The notes: a model not told the origin generated them from the letters alone. DNA of 64,000 bases from Erigeron canadensis (GCF_010389155.1 NC_057764.1:2170001-2234000); one strand, 5' to 3'. Shown: positions 1 through 12,804, numbered from the stretch's first letter. Translations and numbers: made by a program.

Positions 1-773
1 AAAGCTGTACAAAAAAAAATGTATTACTATAATCTCATATCAAAATACAAATAGAATTTGGGGAATTTAATAACCAAAATATCATTTAACCCAAAACCCC
101 CAAATTTAATAGTTGCATGAACCCAAATTTTGAACTACTAATGAAAATTAGATTAGATGAATTTTTTACCTTGGAGAAATTATCTACTATAATGAAATTG
201 AACAACTAGAATCAAGATCCTTTCTTTTTTCTCCCTTGGTGTGGTTTGACACCCACACCCACCGACACCCAATCTCCAATTCACTAGTCAACTAATTGTA
301 GTGATTATTATTATTATTTTGGGAGGATTTGATTAATTAAGATAAACACACTTGAAGAGAATTAAAAATCACACTTTTATTCTCCTCTCTTTTCCTCTCT
401 TGAAATCGGCCCACATACCACCACCACACACTTTCAATTTCAATCTTTTCAACCTAAAGTGATGATGTTGATAATCACTTGTAATGTTTGATTAATTAGC
501 TTGAAACTATACAAGTAATTAAATGAATATGAGGATGGAAGTTGATAGAAGGAAATGGAAGAAAAGAAGAAAAGGTGAGTCATAATATGTAAAATGGATG
601 GCACTCCTCCTGAGTGCCACGTCTCTTCTTTTGTGGGTACTTTTACCCGCTATCCGCTAAAGTTCCAACTAAATTAACCCCCGATTCAAAAACAAAATAC
701 TAGAAAATTATTTTAATGTCAAAACAACAAAAAGGGGTTAATTTATTTATCTTAAAATTATGTGGGTGTTACA
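1..773 (-). mobile_element. LTR end of a Ty3-type element, cut by window edge
   Basis: Read on the minus strand, this begins TGTAACACCCAC at 773 and runs off the window. Long plant Ty3 (Tekay-like) LTRs typically begin TGTAACACCC. It contains no coding capacity. An AT-rich stretch with purine-rich leader follows in the minus direction (roughly 600-240), as expected of a U3/R region. No partner end or target duplication is visible, so solo versus full element cannot be decided. Confidence 0.4.
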
Positions 774-899
774 ATGATGGTATAATTGATGGTTGAAACG
801 GTGTCGTCATTGCATAACTTATTAAGATTAAGAGAGTGGTTAAAACTTCTTACGCTGACATGATCTATAATTGATATGTTGCTGACGATGGAATGGATA

Positions 900-1790
900 A
901 TGATGTAATGAGATTGCAATTATATGATTTATTGAGATTTCGATTGTATGATTAATTGAAATTGCGATTGTTTGTTTGTTGATGATTGATTAGCCTACAC
1001 ATGTAGTGCACTAGACTTATGTAAGGTTGCCATGTTCAAGGTTGCACGATAAGGGCCCTAAAACTATGTGATTGAAACGGTTGATTATTCCTTCAAGTTT
1101 TGATGGTGTACTCGAGTATAAACATACAGTTGAAAGTGTTAAGCTTAACTTATGCTAGTCCCAGGAGGGGTTGGTTTGCTACAGTTGGTCGGACGAGGTA
1201 GTCACCATGTCCCTTTCAACATAGTCACGATTGCTTAAGTTTGTCGGGTAGTTAGGACCGATCAACATACTTCGACTGCTGTGCTAAATGGTATGCTCCT
1301 GGCTTTGGTTATGTTTATCCTTATCGACACCGATGGACCCCAAAAAGATAACTCATCATATTGGGTTCAAGGTTCCTTAAAAGGTCAAATAGCTTCCTAT
1401 GCACAACCCCCGATTGATTTACTTATGTGACGTAAGTCACTACTTAACGATTAAAAATGGCATAACCAAGTTGACGATTGCGATTGATATTGAGATTGAT
1501 GAGATGATTGAGGTTGTTATGCATATTTAAGAATGTAATCTGCGTATTGTGTTATATGCTTGACATGTGATGATGATTGTCATACGCTTGACATGCATAT
1601 GATTTTATCGGCAACCTTTTCATACAACCTGTGGTTATCTTGCTTGGCTTTTTAAGCTGACGCTTGCTTGTTGAAAATGTTGTATTTCCTCAGGTTGCTA
1701 ATTGATTGACTTATAGAGTGAGACTTGGGTAGAGATTGTTTGTTGAAGACCTTTACCTTAGCATGCCACCTGACACTATTAAGAGCTCTT
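900..1790 (+). mobile_element. Degenerate LTR fragment related to the 38-42 kb solo LTRs
   Basis: The stretch shares landmarks in order with the inner LTR at 38662-40933: GTGTTAAGCTTAAC near 1136 (compare 40075), a following GC-richer block, and a TTCCTCAGGT motif near 1686 (compare 40599) close to the end. Similarity is broken, so this is an old copy. No coding region is seen. Confidence 0.4.
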
Positions 1791-2238
1791 TTTGGGCCTA
1801 AAACTCACTCCTAATTACTCTAGGTGCTCTCTTTTTTTTTTTTTCTCAAAATTTTACTTTTTTGCTTATTAAATAGATAATTATATTTAAATCTTTTAAG
1901 TTTTAAAGATATAAATTTTCCTTAAAACCCTCTCAATAAGTAATTAAATATACTATCTAAATTATTATTAATCATTTTCATTCATATCAATTTTACATAT
2001 ATTTCTCCTTAATCAAAAAATTCACAGTTATTTTCTTTTTTATATTACTTTAATTTTTAAAATTTGTATATTGTTCAAGTTTACTCATGATTTTTATCTA
2101 TTTTATTTTATTTTGTTATCAATTGTAAGTTTATTATGACTTCTTCTTCTACTGCAAAAAGTTTGATTCATATTTTTTGAACTATTATTATCCTTTCTTT
2201 TTTTACATCTTTATATATATATATGTATATATACAATG

Positions 2239-4722
2239 TGTAACACCCCACCAAGGCAATAACATGAGATGCAACTAAAACAAGCTTGCAAATGAATATT
2301 ATATAAAGAAACTACATGATGTTCATACAAGGCTACAAATTGTCAAATTCAAGACAAAATACAACATTTATATATCGTGCAATGGGAAAACAAACTGAGA
2401 CATCGTGTCTCAGTCTAATAATCTACAAGCAACCAATCGTTTCTTAAGTCCAACTATAAGCATAACTCTTAGCTTGCAAACGATTTCTTGTATACTTGAA
2501 AAGATACTCAAAATGTCAACTCTAGGTTGGTGAGTTCGTAGGATCATATAGTTTAAAGTTGAGTCGTAACTTCGATACAAGAGTATATAGACATATATAC
2601 ATAATTACATCTATAAGTAAATGAATATCGAATAGCTGAGCAACAAAAGTCCCTCACCGAAGATATTCCATCTCATTGAAATTTCACAGATATCTCATCC
2701 AAGAGCTACCCAAACTCACAAGAATCGCAATCACAATAATCACACAAAACAACTAACAACATCAATCATCAAATATCACAGCAATAACATACAATGGGAA
2801 CTCATATAATTGTCGGGATGCCCCAAAACATTAAGAGCACAAAAAATAAAAATGGAAAAAAAGATAGCAAAAGCTACCCACCAGCCTTCCGCTTTTTACA
2901 GTTGATGTAGTAAAGCTTCCGGCCACTGCCCATGAATTATGAATGCACTATCAGAAACACCGCCCATGAAGCATGAGTGTATCAATTAACCACAAAAAGA
3001 AAACATGTCCCAATTATCACAAGAATCAAAAATGGGAACTAAGTATAATAGCATCCAATCTATATAATCAATCTCCATTCGAACCTTGGTTTAGATACGC
3101 CCTTTGGGTGTTGGCAGGGTATGTATACAGGTGATATCATCGGTTTTCTCTCCACCCAACCAACGCCCATTAAGCATATCAGTTACATACTAAACTCTAA
3201 TCACATATGTACATCAATGGATATCGAAAACATATGCACGTATATTAATCTAAGTTTAATCTACGACATAACACATTAGCCCCCCCGAAATCATGAAAAT
3301 AGTAGGGGTTACAAACTCACCTGACGCGCGCAATACAATCCCAAGATATTAGAAAGTAAAATCGACGTCCACGATAACCGAAACCTATCATACATGTATC
3401 ACATTAGTCCTAAAGTATCTCAAAAGTTAAGGTCTCCTAAATATTGACCTAATATTACTATAAAAATGTTTATTATGTCTCGTTTATAAGGTTTTGATCC
3501 AACCAAGGTAGAAGCGTTACGTTTCGTTTCACAATGACTCGCCGAGACTTAACCACTGTTCCTTTATTTAAAACCTCGGTTTTTTCAAATTATGTTTTCT
3601 ACTCAGAGGCCTAGACCATTTGTAAGTAGACTCATTTACGCTCCCATTGCCGCTTGAATCATTGAAAATGGACTTACGGTTTAAAATTTATGGACGTTTG
3701 AAAATGACCTATCTACAATGTCTCGCGACACGAGAAGTAACTCTCACGACACGAGATTTACCTTGGAGCACGATTTTTTGACTTTTCTCAAGCCTCATGA
3801 CATGAGGGTTACTGATCACGACGCGAGAGGCATTAGGAAGCACTAAAAACAGGTTTTTTTTATGTCAAATCGACCAACCAAATGTCAAAATCAAAGCTCC
3901 AAACTTTAATATAACTTCTAACTAGCTAGTATAAACAAGAATAAATATCAATTCTAAACCAAAACCTACCTCCAAAATCTAATCAAAGCTCCAAACTTTA
4001 ACACAACTTCTAACTAGCTAGTATAAACAAGTATAAGTATCAACTCTAAACCAAAACTCACCTCCTAAATCTCAAGATCCTCTTTTAAAACCTTACTCCA
4101 AACTAAAACCAAATCAAATCAAGGATCTAACCATTATAACTTAAGATCTAGTATTTAAAGACACACTACCACAAAAAACCAACATTTTTAAAGTGAAATC
4201 ACATACCAAAAGTCTCTTTGATGATAAAATCCGATTTTGAGAAGGAGTATAAACACTCGAATTCTTGCAAACACGGGTGAAGAACATGATCTTGGATTAT
4301 TATTATACAAAATTACTGATTTTCTAACCCATTAGATGGTGAATCCGAAATTGAAGAAGAAAAGAGGAAGAAGATGATAATGGTGATGTTCTTGAAACCT
4401 AGAGAGAGGGAGGAGAGAATGAGAGAGTAGAAAGAGAAAGGGAAGGAAAAATGAGAAATAAAGAGAGGTTTAGTGGGTTTTGTTTCACCTGGAACACTCT
4501 CGCAACTAGCTCTAATTCAGAGAATTGATTCGTTTAAATAAAACTTTTAACTCGATACCCTTTAAGTGTTTAGCCGACACAATAAAACGTAATTTGAAAT
4601 TACGATCCCAATGACTATTCACATGCTTACTTTTTCTTTGAAAATGTTACTTTATTAAAGTTTGACTTGTTTCAAATTTACTAGTCTCGTAACATTGACC
4701 GGCCCAAACGGCGGGTATTACA
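2239..4722 (-). mobile_element. Solo-LTR-like element, 2.5 kb, TGTAAC...TTACA
   Basis: The ends are TGTAACACCCC at 2239 and GGGTATTACA ending at 4722, matching the inverted terminal signature of long Ty3 LTRs. Length (2484 bp) is close to the solo LTRs at 35-42 kb. No gag/pol reading frame lies inside. Flanking pentamers are CAATG and ATATG, so the target duplication is imperfect or lost. Orientation is uncertain: minus is chosen because the motif order resembles the reverse of the copies further right. Confidence 0.5.
3889..4072. repeat. 92-bp tandem duplication inside the LTR
   Basis: Two adjacent copies (3889-3980 and 3981-4072), each starting AATCAAAGCTCCAAACTTTA and ending CCTCC plus an A/T-rich ATCT, differ at only a few positions. 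It is a local duplication in the 2239-4722 element and has no coding potential. Confidence 0.8.
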
Positions 4723-6116
4723 ATATGACATATTTTTATATTATTTTTTCAGATGAAATGAAAACCACGTTGGTGCATGTTGAAGATTTGAACCCAACAC
4801 ATATTAATCATCATGTACGACTCCATGTTGTACATGTATGGATTACGTCGGATTGAAACAATGCAAAGAAAATCCAAACACTTGAGATGATTTTCGTTGA
4901 TGAGTTGGTATGTGATTTTTCTAAAAAAAATTTTGTTTTATATATTGATTATATTATTATAAACGTAATAACATTGTAGGCATAATTTATAGAATTTGAA
5001 TTTATGGCATGTAAATTACTCTAAAAAGTATATCCATATAATGAACATATATTACCAATCTGATAGAAAAATAGGCTTATGAATATTATTTGACAACCCA
5101 TTTGAGATATCAACTTTTGACAGGATTTACATCCATAAGAAAGAGGTGGCCATATCACCTATTTCCTATTTTTTTTTTACTTCAAATCTAAAACCTACAC
5201 AATATTCCTCATAAAAATGGCCGTAAATTCAAGATACCAGCCGAGAGTTGGAAAACCAAATTTCAAATATGTCGTCCTTAATACGTGAGTTTTTATTTCG
5301 TGTTTATGCATTCTACTCCATATTAATTTCTCCTAATTTTGTAAGTGTTTTTTCAATTATATTTATAAATTTTATTGTATTTTTGTTTTTAGCCGAGTTT
5401 ATGAAGAAATAACTTATTTAAATAGTTAGAATGAACATTTGTAAGTATGTTGATTTTGTATTTTTAGGATACCATCTATTTGTATTATAAATTATTTTTT
5501 TTGGTGACATTAATATGAATGAAATTTTAGTTTACTTATTTTATATACTACTCATTGCCGTTTAACATATATTATTGATCTTAACGGTTACTTTCTTCGG
5601 ATAATCATCATGTAATTGCCATGGACGAGACGAGGATGACATTTCGTCAGATACAGAGTAAGAGCGGATTCGGATTTAATCCGGATGATGAAAACCGTGA
5701 CAATATTGAAACTGATGATGACATGTTTGATAATGATGAATCCGAAAAAGAAAATGAATTAGATTATTCGGCTGAGTTTGATGGCAATTTTTGTGGTAAT
5801 AAGTACGAGCATTGTATCCGCGCAATGCGGCGGCAATGACATTAATTACAATGTGGTGGCGTCGACGGATGGTGATGGCGTCAACGTTAAGTGGTGTAGA
5901 AAATTAACACAAAGATATTTGAAATTAGGGATAGTGAATATATCTTTTAAAAGATTATGAAATGATTGTATAAGTTAATTAACTAAGGCTAAAATGGTAA
6001 TTTCGCATGTCCTAAAATTGTAAACTTTTCAATATAGACGTATAATATTTATATAGTAGTATAAATGACTAGCCATTAGTTTATTCTGGATTATTTTATT
6101 GGAACTTTTTACTTAT
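4723..6116. other. Intergenic; no recognisable gene
   Basis: AT-rich sequence. A 72-codon frame at 5621-5839 encodes an Asp/Glu/Asn-rich peptide without a family signature; its start lies just after a T-rich run and there is no supporting upstream exon. I do not call it a gene. Confidence 0.5.
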
Positions 6117-6119
6117 TTA

Positions 6120-6342
6120 GGGGGTGTTTGTTATTGAGATTGCAAAACAGGTTTTGCATTTTCAAAATAGATTATGCGTTTTCAAAACTGCGTTTTGAAA
6201 AAGCAGGTAGGTACATGCTTCTTTAAAACTGCATTTTCATAACAGATAATCACTTTTTTACACAAACACTTTTTCAGATTATCTGCGTTTTACGAACGTA
6301 ATAATCAGATAATCAATTCAAAACGTATTCCCAAACACCCTC
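6120..6342. mobile_element. PIF/Harbinger (Tourist-like) MITE, 223 bp
   Basis: Imperfect terminal inverted repeats GGGGGTGTTTG (6120) and CAAACACCCTC (ending 6342) are flanked by the trinucleotide TTA on both sides (6117-6119 and 6343-6345), the target duplication typical of PIF/Harbinger elements. The interior is partly self-complementary and non-coding. Confidence 0.75.
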
Positions 6343-6345
6343 TTA

Positions 6346-7940
6346 ATGTTTTTAGTTTTGATTTTCTGCATTAAATTTTATTGTTATTATTTTTTTAGTT
6401 TCTTAGAGTTTTTTTTATATTCAACCGTTTTTGTTATTTAGTCTTTTCAAAATTTGTATTTGATACATATATTTTTTAAAATACCCGTTCATCCGACGTA
6501 ATTTAAAATAAAAATGAAAAATCAATACTAATCGCAATGATGTGTCGATCACACAAAAATATAATGAGGAGATTCATTATGTAAATAGATTCTTCATTGC
6601 CAAGTCAAATACACTTTTATAGAAATTATTTGACTTTAGACGCACAAAACACGATTCAACTTTAGCCACGTTCAAGCGAAAAGGTAAAACATATCTTATC
6701 GTTGATATAATTAAATACTATGGATAATTGTAAATTAGTTGGCACATCTATTAACGAGAATAAAAGGTGGTTAATATTGGAAAGATTATTTTCTTTAAAT
6801 TAGAGTGATGGCGACGGAGGCATGTTGGGTGCGTGGTGGGCGTGATATTACCACGGAACACCACCGCTAACGACCCACCACGCGTGGTGGTATGCAAACA
6901 GTCAGACCACGCGATGGAACTTTGCGGGAGTCGAGGCACACCCAACGTCCAATTTGACTAGCAAACGGCTAATTTTGAATATTTTTTTTTAACTTTTTTT
7001 TCCTTTCCTATTATATATATTACACACAACACATCATATTTTACACACACCTTCATCCACTACTCTTCAAGGCACAGATCTAAAGTAAAACAATGCATGT
7101 GATTCAAAACGTGACTGACAACAAGGCGCCTTACATAGTCGAAATCGACCGAATTGAAGCTAGGTCGGATTCGTAGCCCCGCCGAAAATGAGTATGTTAT
7201 ATATCTTCAAGTGAAGATCGATTGGCTGGATCAAATTATTTTTCAACTTACTGTCGCCGCCTCTTCCATGTTAACAGCCACGCTAGACCACGCGGAATTC
7301 TGGCAAGGAAGTGTCGATGGTGTTCGGCCTGTAGATTACCATACTGACCCGGGGGAGGAGTACACATCTCCTCGACCCGGCGACGCTGTCAGGTCTCCTG
7401 AACCCTACCGATACGTTTATCGAAATGATGGCGACAATACTCTGGCCTCGGACTATTCTAAGTGTTAGTATTATGCATTTTAATATTGTGTAATGTATGT
7501 TTTAGTATTATGTGTTTTATAATTATTATGTATGTTTTTTATTTATTTATTATGTAATGTTTTAGTTTAATTAAAATTTAATTTTAAATAAAATGAAAAA
7601 GGTAGTGAGTACTGAAGTTAGTGGTCGGAAGCCAATAAAATTTGGATGAGTGGTGAATGAGTGGTAAAGTTGAGATGCCATAAGGTGATTGGTTAAATGA
7701 GTGGTGAAAAAAGGAATGAAAGTTCGGATGTCAACACTCTTAGAGCTCGTCTATTCGTTGATGTTAACGTTAACACACGTCTGTACGTGCCTCGATTAGT
7801 GAAAATCAATTAAATTTGGTTCTTTTTTTTTGTGAAATTTCTAACAATACATACATCACTACCTGAGATGACTAATTTTGTACCAATTTCCCACTTCGTA
7901 TATGGTCATTTATAAGTGATTTGAAGTTGGTTTTGCATCC
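6346..7940. other. Likely remnant of a DNA transposon with one short ORF
   Basis: A GC-richer block with inverted CCACCACGCG/CGTGGTGG motifs (6830-6940) is followed by a TATA-like TATTATATATAT (about 7009-7020) and a CA-rich leader, then a 104-codon frame (listed separately) and AT-rich sequence. Terminal repeats could not be fixed by eye. Confidence 0.3.
7154..7468 (+). CDS. Hypothetical 104-aa protein, probably transposon-associated
   Basis: Open frame with an ATG about 135 bp downstream of a TATA-like block. The peptide has a middle segment rich in small and hydrophobic residues (roughly 24-46) and an acidic, Pro/Arg/Tyr-containing tail (70-104) ending in Lys-Cys. I do not recognise the family. 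The reading frame is open upstream of the ATG and composition is locally less AT-rich than the surroundings, which argues weakly for past coding. Its setting among inverted CACGCGTGG motifs suggests an accessory or remnant ORF of a DNA transposon. It could equally be a chance ORF. Confidence 0.25.
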   Translation: MKLGRIRSPAENEYVIYLQVKIDWLDQIIFQLTVAASSMLTATLDHAEFWQGSVDGVRPVDYHTDPGEEYTSPRPGDAVRSPEPYRYVYRNDGDNTLASDYSKC

Positions 7941-9465
7941 ATTTGGTGCGTTTATGGTATTTGTTAGTGTTTCAGGATGTTAACAGGTATTTTAGCACAA
8001 TTACTGAAGAAAACGACATTTGGAGGACTAAAGTGTTCTTATGGATGAGCTCGTGGAAGATTTGTGGAAGAAACGAACATATTCAAAGATTTGGCAGATG
8101 GTCTGACCATATGGTCATGTCGCATCTGGAAGTCAGAACCTTCCCTAGCTAACTCTTGTATTCAAATATGGTCATGACATGACCATATATGGTCATGTCG
8201 TATCAAGCTGTACGACCAGAAGAGGTATTTTCCACCAAGAATAAATACCTAGCAAACACAACCCTAACTCCTATCTCATACTTCTAGCCGTTTTTAAGAG
8301 TTTTTATAGGGGTTTTTCATTAGATTAATCACCTTTGAAGATCAAAAATACGATTGGATCATTTACATTATTTGCTTTCAATTCTTTGTATTCGATAACA
8401 ATGAATTCTTCTATTTTGATTTGTTCTTTCATATTTAATATGAGTGACTAATCACTTTATCATCCATCTTGATGAAGTGAAACAATATGTAAAGATTGCA
8501 CAATTTTATTAATTCAATGTTGATTCCATTTAACGTTATATCGTGATCTTAACATATTTCTTCCTTTTAATTTATCTTGAATTGATTGGTGGCCGGTATA
8601 TGTGTGTCTTTAATGGTAATTATTGATTACATATATGTCATTTTGATTGTTTGGGTACAAACGATCGGGTCTATGACAGGTACGGTAGATAATCATTTAA
8701 AGATAATAGGAATTAATGTGTTAACGGTTGGGTACAATCGAAAGATTTATTTGTTATTTTAATAACCAAAACCATTGTTTGATTAGGGAAGTTATAAAAG
8801 ATGTCTTGGGGTACCAGTCGTTATAAAGAAACTAATTTAAGCAAGAAAGTCAAATAATGTTATTAACTTGACGGGTACGGGGTTTGTGCTTTGTTTGAGT
8901 CTTGGTTATTTAATCAACTTGAATTGGATTTGAACTTTATTTATGTGCAATCTGAACATGTTTTTGAGCGGATTCGAGATGGATGCTTTTAAATTATTGT
9001 TTCAATCAAAAACTCTCTTTGCGATTAATCCTGTGGGAACTAACTTCTTGCAACGTGACAATTCGCTCACAAAACCCTCATTTTTACTTGAATTCCTTAA
9101 TTTGAATAACTACATTACTTTAGTCATTGTGATCGACCTCGGATTTACTAAAGTAACTATACTGCATATGAACGAGTTCACTGTCTGTGAGTATGTTATA
9201 GTCAGTCGCTAGGTAATTCGTGTTTATAAATTTTAAGACTTGATTTCACACGTCACTTCTAATAATCTTATATTCGCTCGTGTTAGGGATTCATTAGTGA
9301 CTTGTATCCCTGAAGTCTGTTTAAGTTATCAAGTGACTTTTTTATTTTGGAATTGTATCAACTGTTTTGGTCCAAAACCGTTGACTTTTTGACCAACATT
9401 GTTGAGTTTTGGAACAAAACTAGTTTTTTGTCCCCGGACGTTGCCCTGGGAGACATTACGTAACA
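7941..9465. other. Probable old LTR-like sequence; dyad motifs
   Basis: Repeated GACCATAT(AT)GGTCATG dyads occur at about 8104-8125 and 8168-8200. ATAAATACC (8241-8249) could be a TATA box, followed by a CT-rich leader and long AT-rich non-coding sequence with the look of an LTR R/U5 region. No PBS, partner LTR or coding frame was found. The 69- and 89-codon frames here look fortuitous. Confidence 0.3.
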
Positions 9466-9469
9466 TGTA

Positions 9470-10275
9470 AACATGTGGAAAATTATATAAAATGAAATTT
9501 TTGTAGCAAAAGTTAAAAGGTGAAAAGTGATGTGATAAAAAGTAAAGAAAAATGAAACGTTGGTGGCTGAAGTTGAAAAAATAAAAGTATAAAAATTAAA
9601 TAGAACAAAACTTTGTGTGAAAAGTAGAAGAAATAAAAGTGATGTGGCAAAAATTAGAATGACGAAAAATTCGTAAATTATGTGATAAAAAGTAAAGAGA
9701 ATGAAACTTTCGTGACAAATGTTAGAAAAACAAATGTATAAAAAGTAAATGGGAAAATAACACAAATATTTCGTGCAAGAAATAGAAGAAGTAAAAGTTA
9801 TGTGACAAAAAGTAAAAGTTTAAAAGTTTCTGTGATAAAAAGTAAAAAGAATGAATTTTCATGGCAGAAATTAGAAAAACAAAAGTTTAAAAACTAAATA
9901 AAACAAAGATTTTGTGCCAAAAATAAAAAAAAAATTAATCTATGTGATAAAAAGTTAAAAGTTAAAAGTTTCCATCATAAAAAGTAAAAAAAAAATGAAA
10001 CTTTCGTGGCAATAGTTAGAAAAACATATGTTTAAAAGCTAAATAAAAGCAAACTTTTGTGCTAAAAATAAAAGAAATTAAAGTTATCTGACAAAAGTTA
10101 AAACGTTAAAGTTATGTGGCAAATATTAAGAAACCTAAAGTTAAAAGGTTAAAGTTAGCTGATAGGGGCCATTGTTGTAACAAATTTAACGACAGGGACT
10201 ATAATTGCAGGAAAAAATTAGCAGCCGTTAGCTGATGAGGAACATTGCTGCAACAAATTTAACGATAGGGACTAA
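9470..10275. repeat. Degenerate tandem array, about 150-bp unit
   Basis: The anchor TGTGATAAAAAGTAAA recurs at 9531, 9681 and 9831 (exactly 150 bp apart) and in decayed form near 9973. Between anchors, the blocks ATGAAACTTTCGTGGCA, GTTAGAAAAACAAA and AAATAGAAGAAATAAAAG repeat in the same order. At 10157-10275 a shorter pair of repeats follows, each containing AACAAATTTAACGA(C/T)AGGGACT. Strong A-richness on the plus strand leaves long stop-free frames on the minus strand that are by-products. Confidence 0.75.
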
Positions 10276-10590
10276 AAGTGTTGAAAATGTATAACGCACG
10301 GAAACCAATTCATGCTTTTTAGTATATATAATAATTCTGGACGTAGGATAAAACCGTAAATTTTGAAATATATGGATGACCTATAGCTTTTACATAAACG
10401 AGTTTTTTTTAATTAACTTTAAAAAAAAATATGGCCGTTGAAGCGTACATGCATTAGAACTTTAAAAATAAAGTTTAACGTTTTATTTCTAACAAATTTT
10501 GTTCTAGGCATTACCATTCCAAAGAAACATACGACTTTTCTCAAATATAATTCTATCAATTTTATGTTTTTACTTTCTTCCGTATCTATA
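10276..10590. other. AT-rich intergenic sequence; nothing seen
   Basis: No gene, repeat or element end recognised. Confidence 0.4.
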
Positions 10591-10990
10591 TCTATATACT
10601 ATATTATAAAGCAAATCTCATTTTCAGTTTCAACATTAAACTTAGATTTTTATACTCATTTCAAGTTTCAACAAAGTACATATTTTAATGAATGATGTAC
10701 GTACATCAAAAGCACATTACATCAATGATTTACACTACCCTTTACCACTGACGCCGTAACCACCTCCACATATCCTCGCCACCGTCGTCGCCCATCGGTA
10801 TCATCACCGCTGCTGCCACCCGTCACCACCATCGTCTCCCCACCGCACGAGAACACACACTGGGATACCGATGGATTTTTCAAAAAAAATCGGCAAAATC
10901 AGAAATCTACTCAGCTTTCGTAGTTCAATACTAGTGAATTCCGCCAACACCACCACCATCGGTATACCGCTGAATCGCGCAGATACGTTT
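10591..10990 (+). mobile_element. Decayed non-autonomous Helitron
   Basis: Begins TCTATATACTATATTATAAA at 10591, the 5' signature seen in other Helitrons here. It contains the typical CCACC/ACCGTCGTCGCC-rich segment (10760-10860), and ends near ACCGCTGAATCGCGCAG (10967-10983), a mutated form of the CCGCTGCAACGCGCGG hairpin. The terminal CTAG is not preserved, so the 3' limit is approximate. Non-coding. Confidence 0.4.
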
Positions 10991-11462
10991 TGTTTTTATA
11001 ATTAACTGATATTTTAACCTACAATATTTCAATTAAGGATAGAAATTCCTTAAAGTTTGTAATCAACTTTAGAACTGAAGTTGGACAATTCTTAACTTTT
11101 AGATTGAAATCAATGGTTAATATTCAAAAATCAAGTCTTGGTCGTGGCATTAGATTTAATTGAAAGGTTGAGATTCTTCCAATCTATAATTCTTTATAAA
11201 GCAAAGTGGATTAAGAAATTAAACATTTTTTCATTATCCACAAAATACCTCTAATTACTCCACACTTTTCACATTTTTCTTTTTTCCTAATCCTAACGAT
11301 GTGTGTATCCATCCCTAAAACGTATCTTAATTCCTAACCCTAAAACATACCTCCTTCTACCACAGATATGTTTTAATGGTTTGTACAGTGTGTTTTAAAA
11401 GTTGTGCAGTGTCATAAATTTATCAATATTTGTGGTACGAAAATCATTTCCCTTATATAATA

Positions 11463-11642
11463 AATGGGAAATGATCGATCCTCCTAAATAATAGCCTAAT
11501 AATCCTCTTAATTATTAAATGATGACACATGTAAATATCAGAGGGTATGAATATAAAAGAGAATGAGTGAAATCCACATGTCAAGTTTTGAAGGTTTTAG
11601 CAGGAGTTTTAGGAGGATCTTTAGGGGGATTAATCATTTTCC
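11463..11642. mobile_element. MITE, family with three copies in the window
   Basis: Inverted ends GGGAAATGATCGATCCTCC (about 11466) and the complement of GGAAAATGATTAATCCCCC (ending 11642). TATATAATA occurs directly before (11454-11462) and after (11643-11651), a possible 9-bp target duplication, although such AT-rich words are weak evidence. Related copies lie at about 22843-22992 and 42563-42740. Confidence 0.5.
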
Positions 11643-11699
11643 TATATAATATATACTCTATTATTGAAAATGGAATGATAAATAGTAACTCGCTTACGT

Positions 11700-12800
11700 G
11701 GCGAGTTACTATTCGTCCACGGTACAACCTCACTTAACATTCGGACTTTGCTATATTACATTTCATTCGGATTTTCAATTATGGATTAGTTATTGGTTTC
11801 TAGCACATTTTTTTCCTTTAGGGTTTTCAAGCGATTTATTGGAACTTTTTCGTGTCCACGTTTCGTACAATATTTAGATTTTGCTATAGTATCCCTTTGA
11901 GATTTTCAACTACATGTTAATTATTGGTTTTTTACACATTGTTTTTGGGGGGTTTCCAACCAATATGTTGCAACTTTTTTGTGATCATATTTCGTACCAT
12001 TATGTACCACTATTTGGTGTAGATGCACGTTTCATGCATAGATTGTTGTCCGCTGCAACGCAATTCAGTAGGTTGTTCGTTATGAAGAGAAGATGTCTTC
12101 AAGGTCCTGATGACGTCATCATCACTTCATGTCCACGTCAGCACGAAGTAAGAGTTCATGTGAAGCAAATTAAAGCCCACGAATTTGTAGGAAGCCCAAT
12201 ATGTTTCTACATCCTATATATACTAGAATTAGGTTACAATTGTGCTTTAACGATCTTAGTTGCAACAGATTTCGTTCATAGCGCACGGGTAGAGATCTAT
12301 ACCTCGTGCCGGTCAGATGTATACTTATTTGGTGTAAAATATTCGTATGATTAATGATATTCACGAGTTTTACATCTGTTTTTATCTCTTATTCTTCATG
12401 TAATTCGTGTTTATATGTCCATTAATTATACAGAAACCTCAAAGTCGATTATGAATGGATTCCGCACTTTCATAGTCAAATTGGTCCCGATTTAAACGAT
12501 CCGACGTGTTTCTAACATTTGGTTATTTTCACACTTTTCTCCCTTTTCAACTAATATATTGAAACCAAAATTTTTAGCTAAACTATGATCAATAATAAAG
12601 CGTAATCACAATATTCGAAACCTCGCAACACTCATAATGAAGCTAATGTGGTTTTGCCATTTAATATATTTATTAGAAACAAATCTATCAATGACTAATA
12701 CTTTTTAGTTAAGCCGTAGCAAAATACTCAAAAATAAGCAATCGTTTCAACATGATAATTGAAGCCTCGTAATACGTGGCCTATCTTTATTAGTTGATTA
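11700..12800. other. LTR- or promoter-like segment; no confirmed gene
   Basis: A perfect TGACGTCA (about 12110-12117, within GATGACGTCATCATC) is followed by CCACGTCAGC (about 12133), a TATA-like CCTATATATACT (about 12213), and a short transcribed-like leader. Such TGACG clusters upstream of a TATA box occur in stress-responsive plant promoters and retroelement LTRs. The 146-codon frame spanning it resembles no protein I know and would overlap the promoter-like elements, so I do not call it. Confidence 0.3.
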
Positions 12801-12804
12801 AGAA

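Noticed and set aside
5621..5839. 72-codon acidic frame
   Set aside because: Low complexity, no motif, no supporting exon structure.
9358..9765. 135-codon minus-strand frame
   Set aside because: It is the complement of the A-rich 150-bp tandem array; the Phe/Ser/Ile-rich peptide is a composition effect.
11914..12354. 146-codon plus-strand frame
   Set aside because: Overlaps promoter-like TGACG and TATA motifs, has no family signature and lies in probable LTR sequence.
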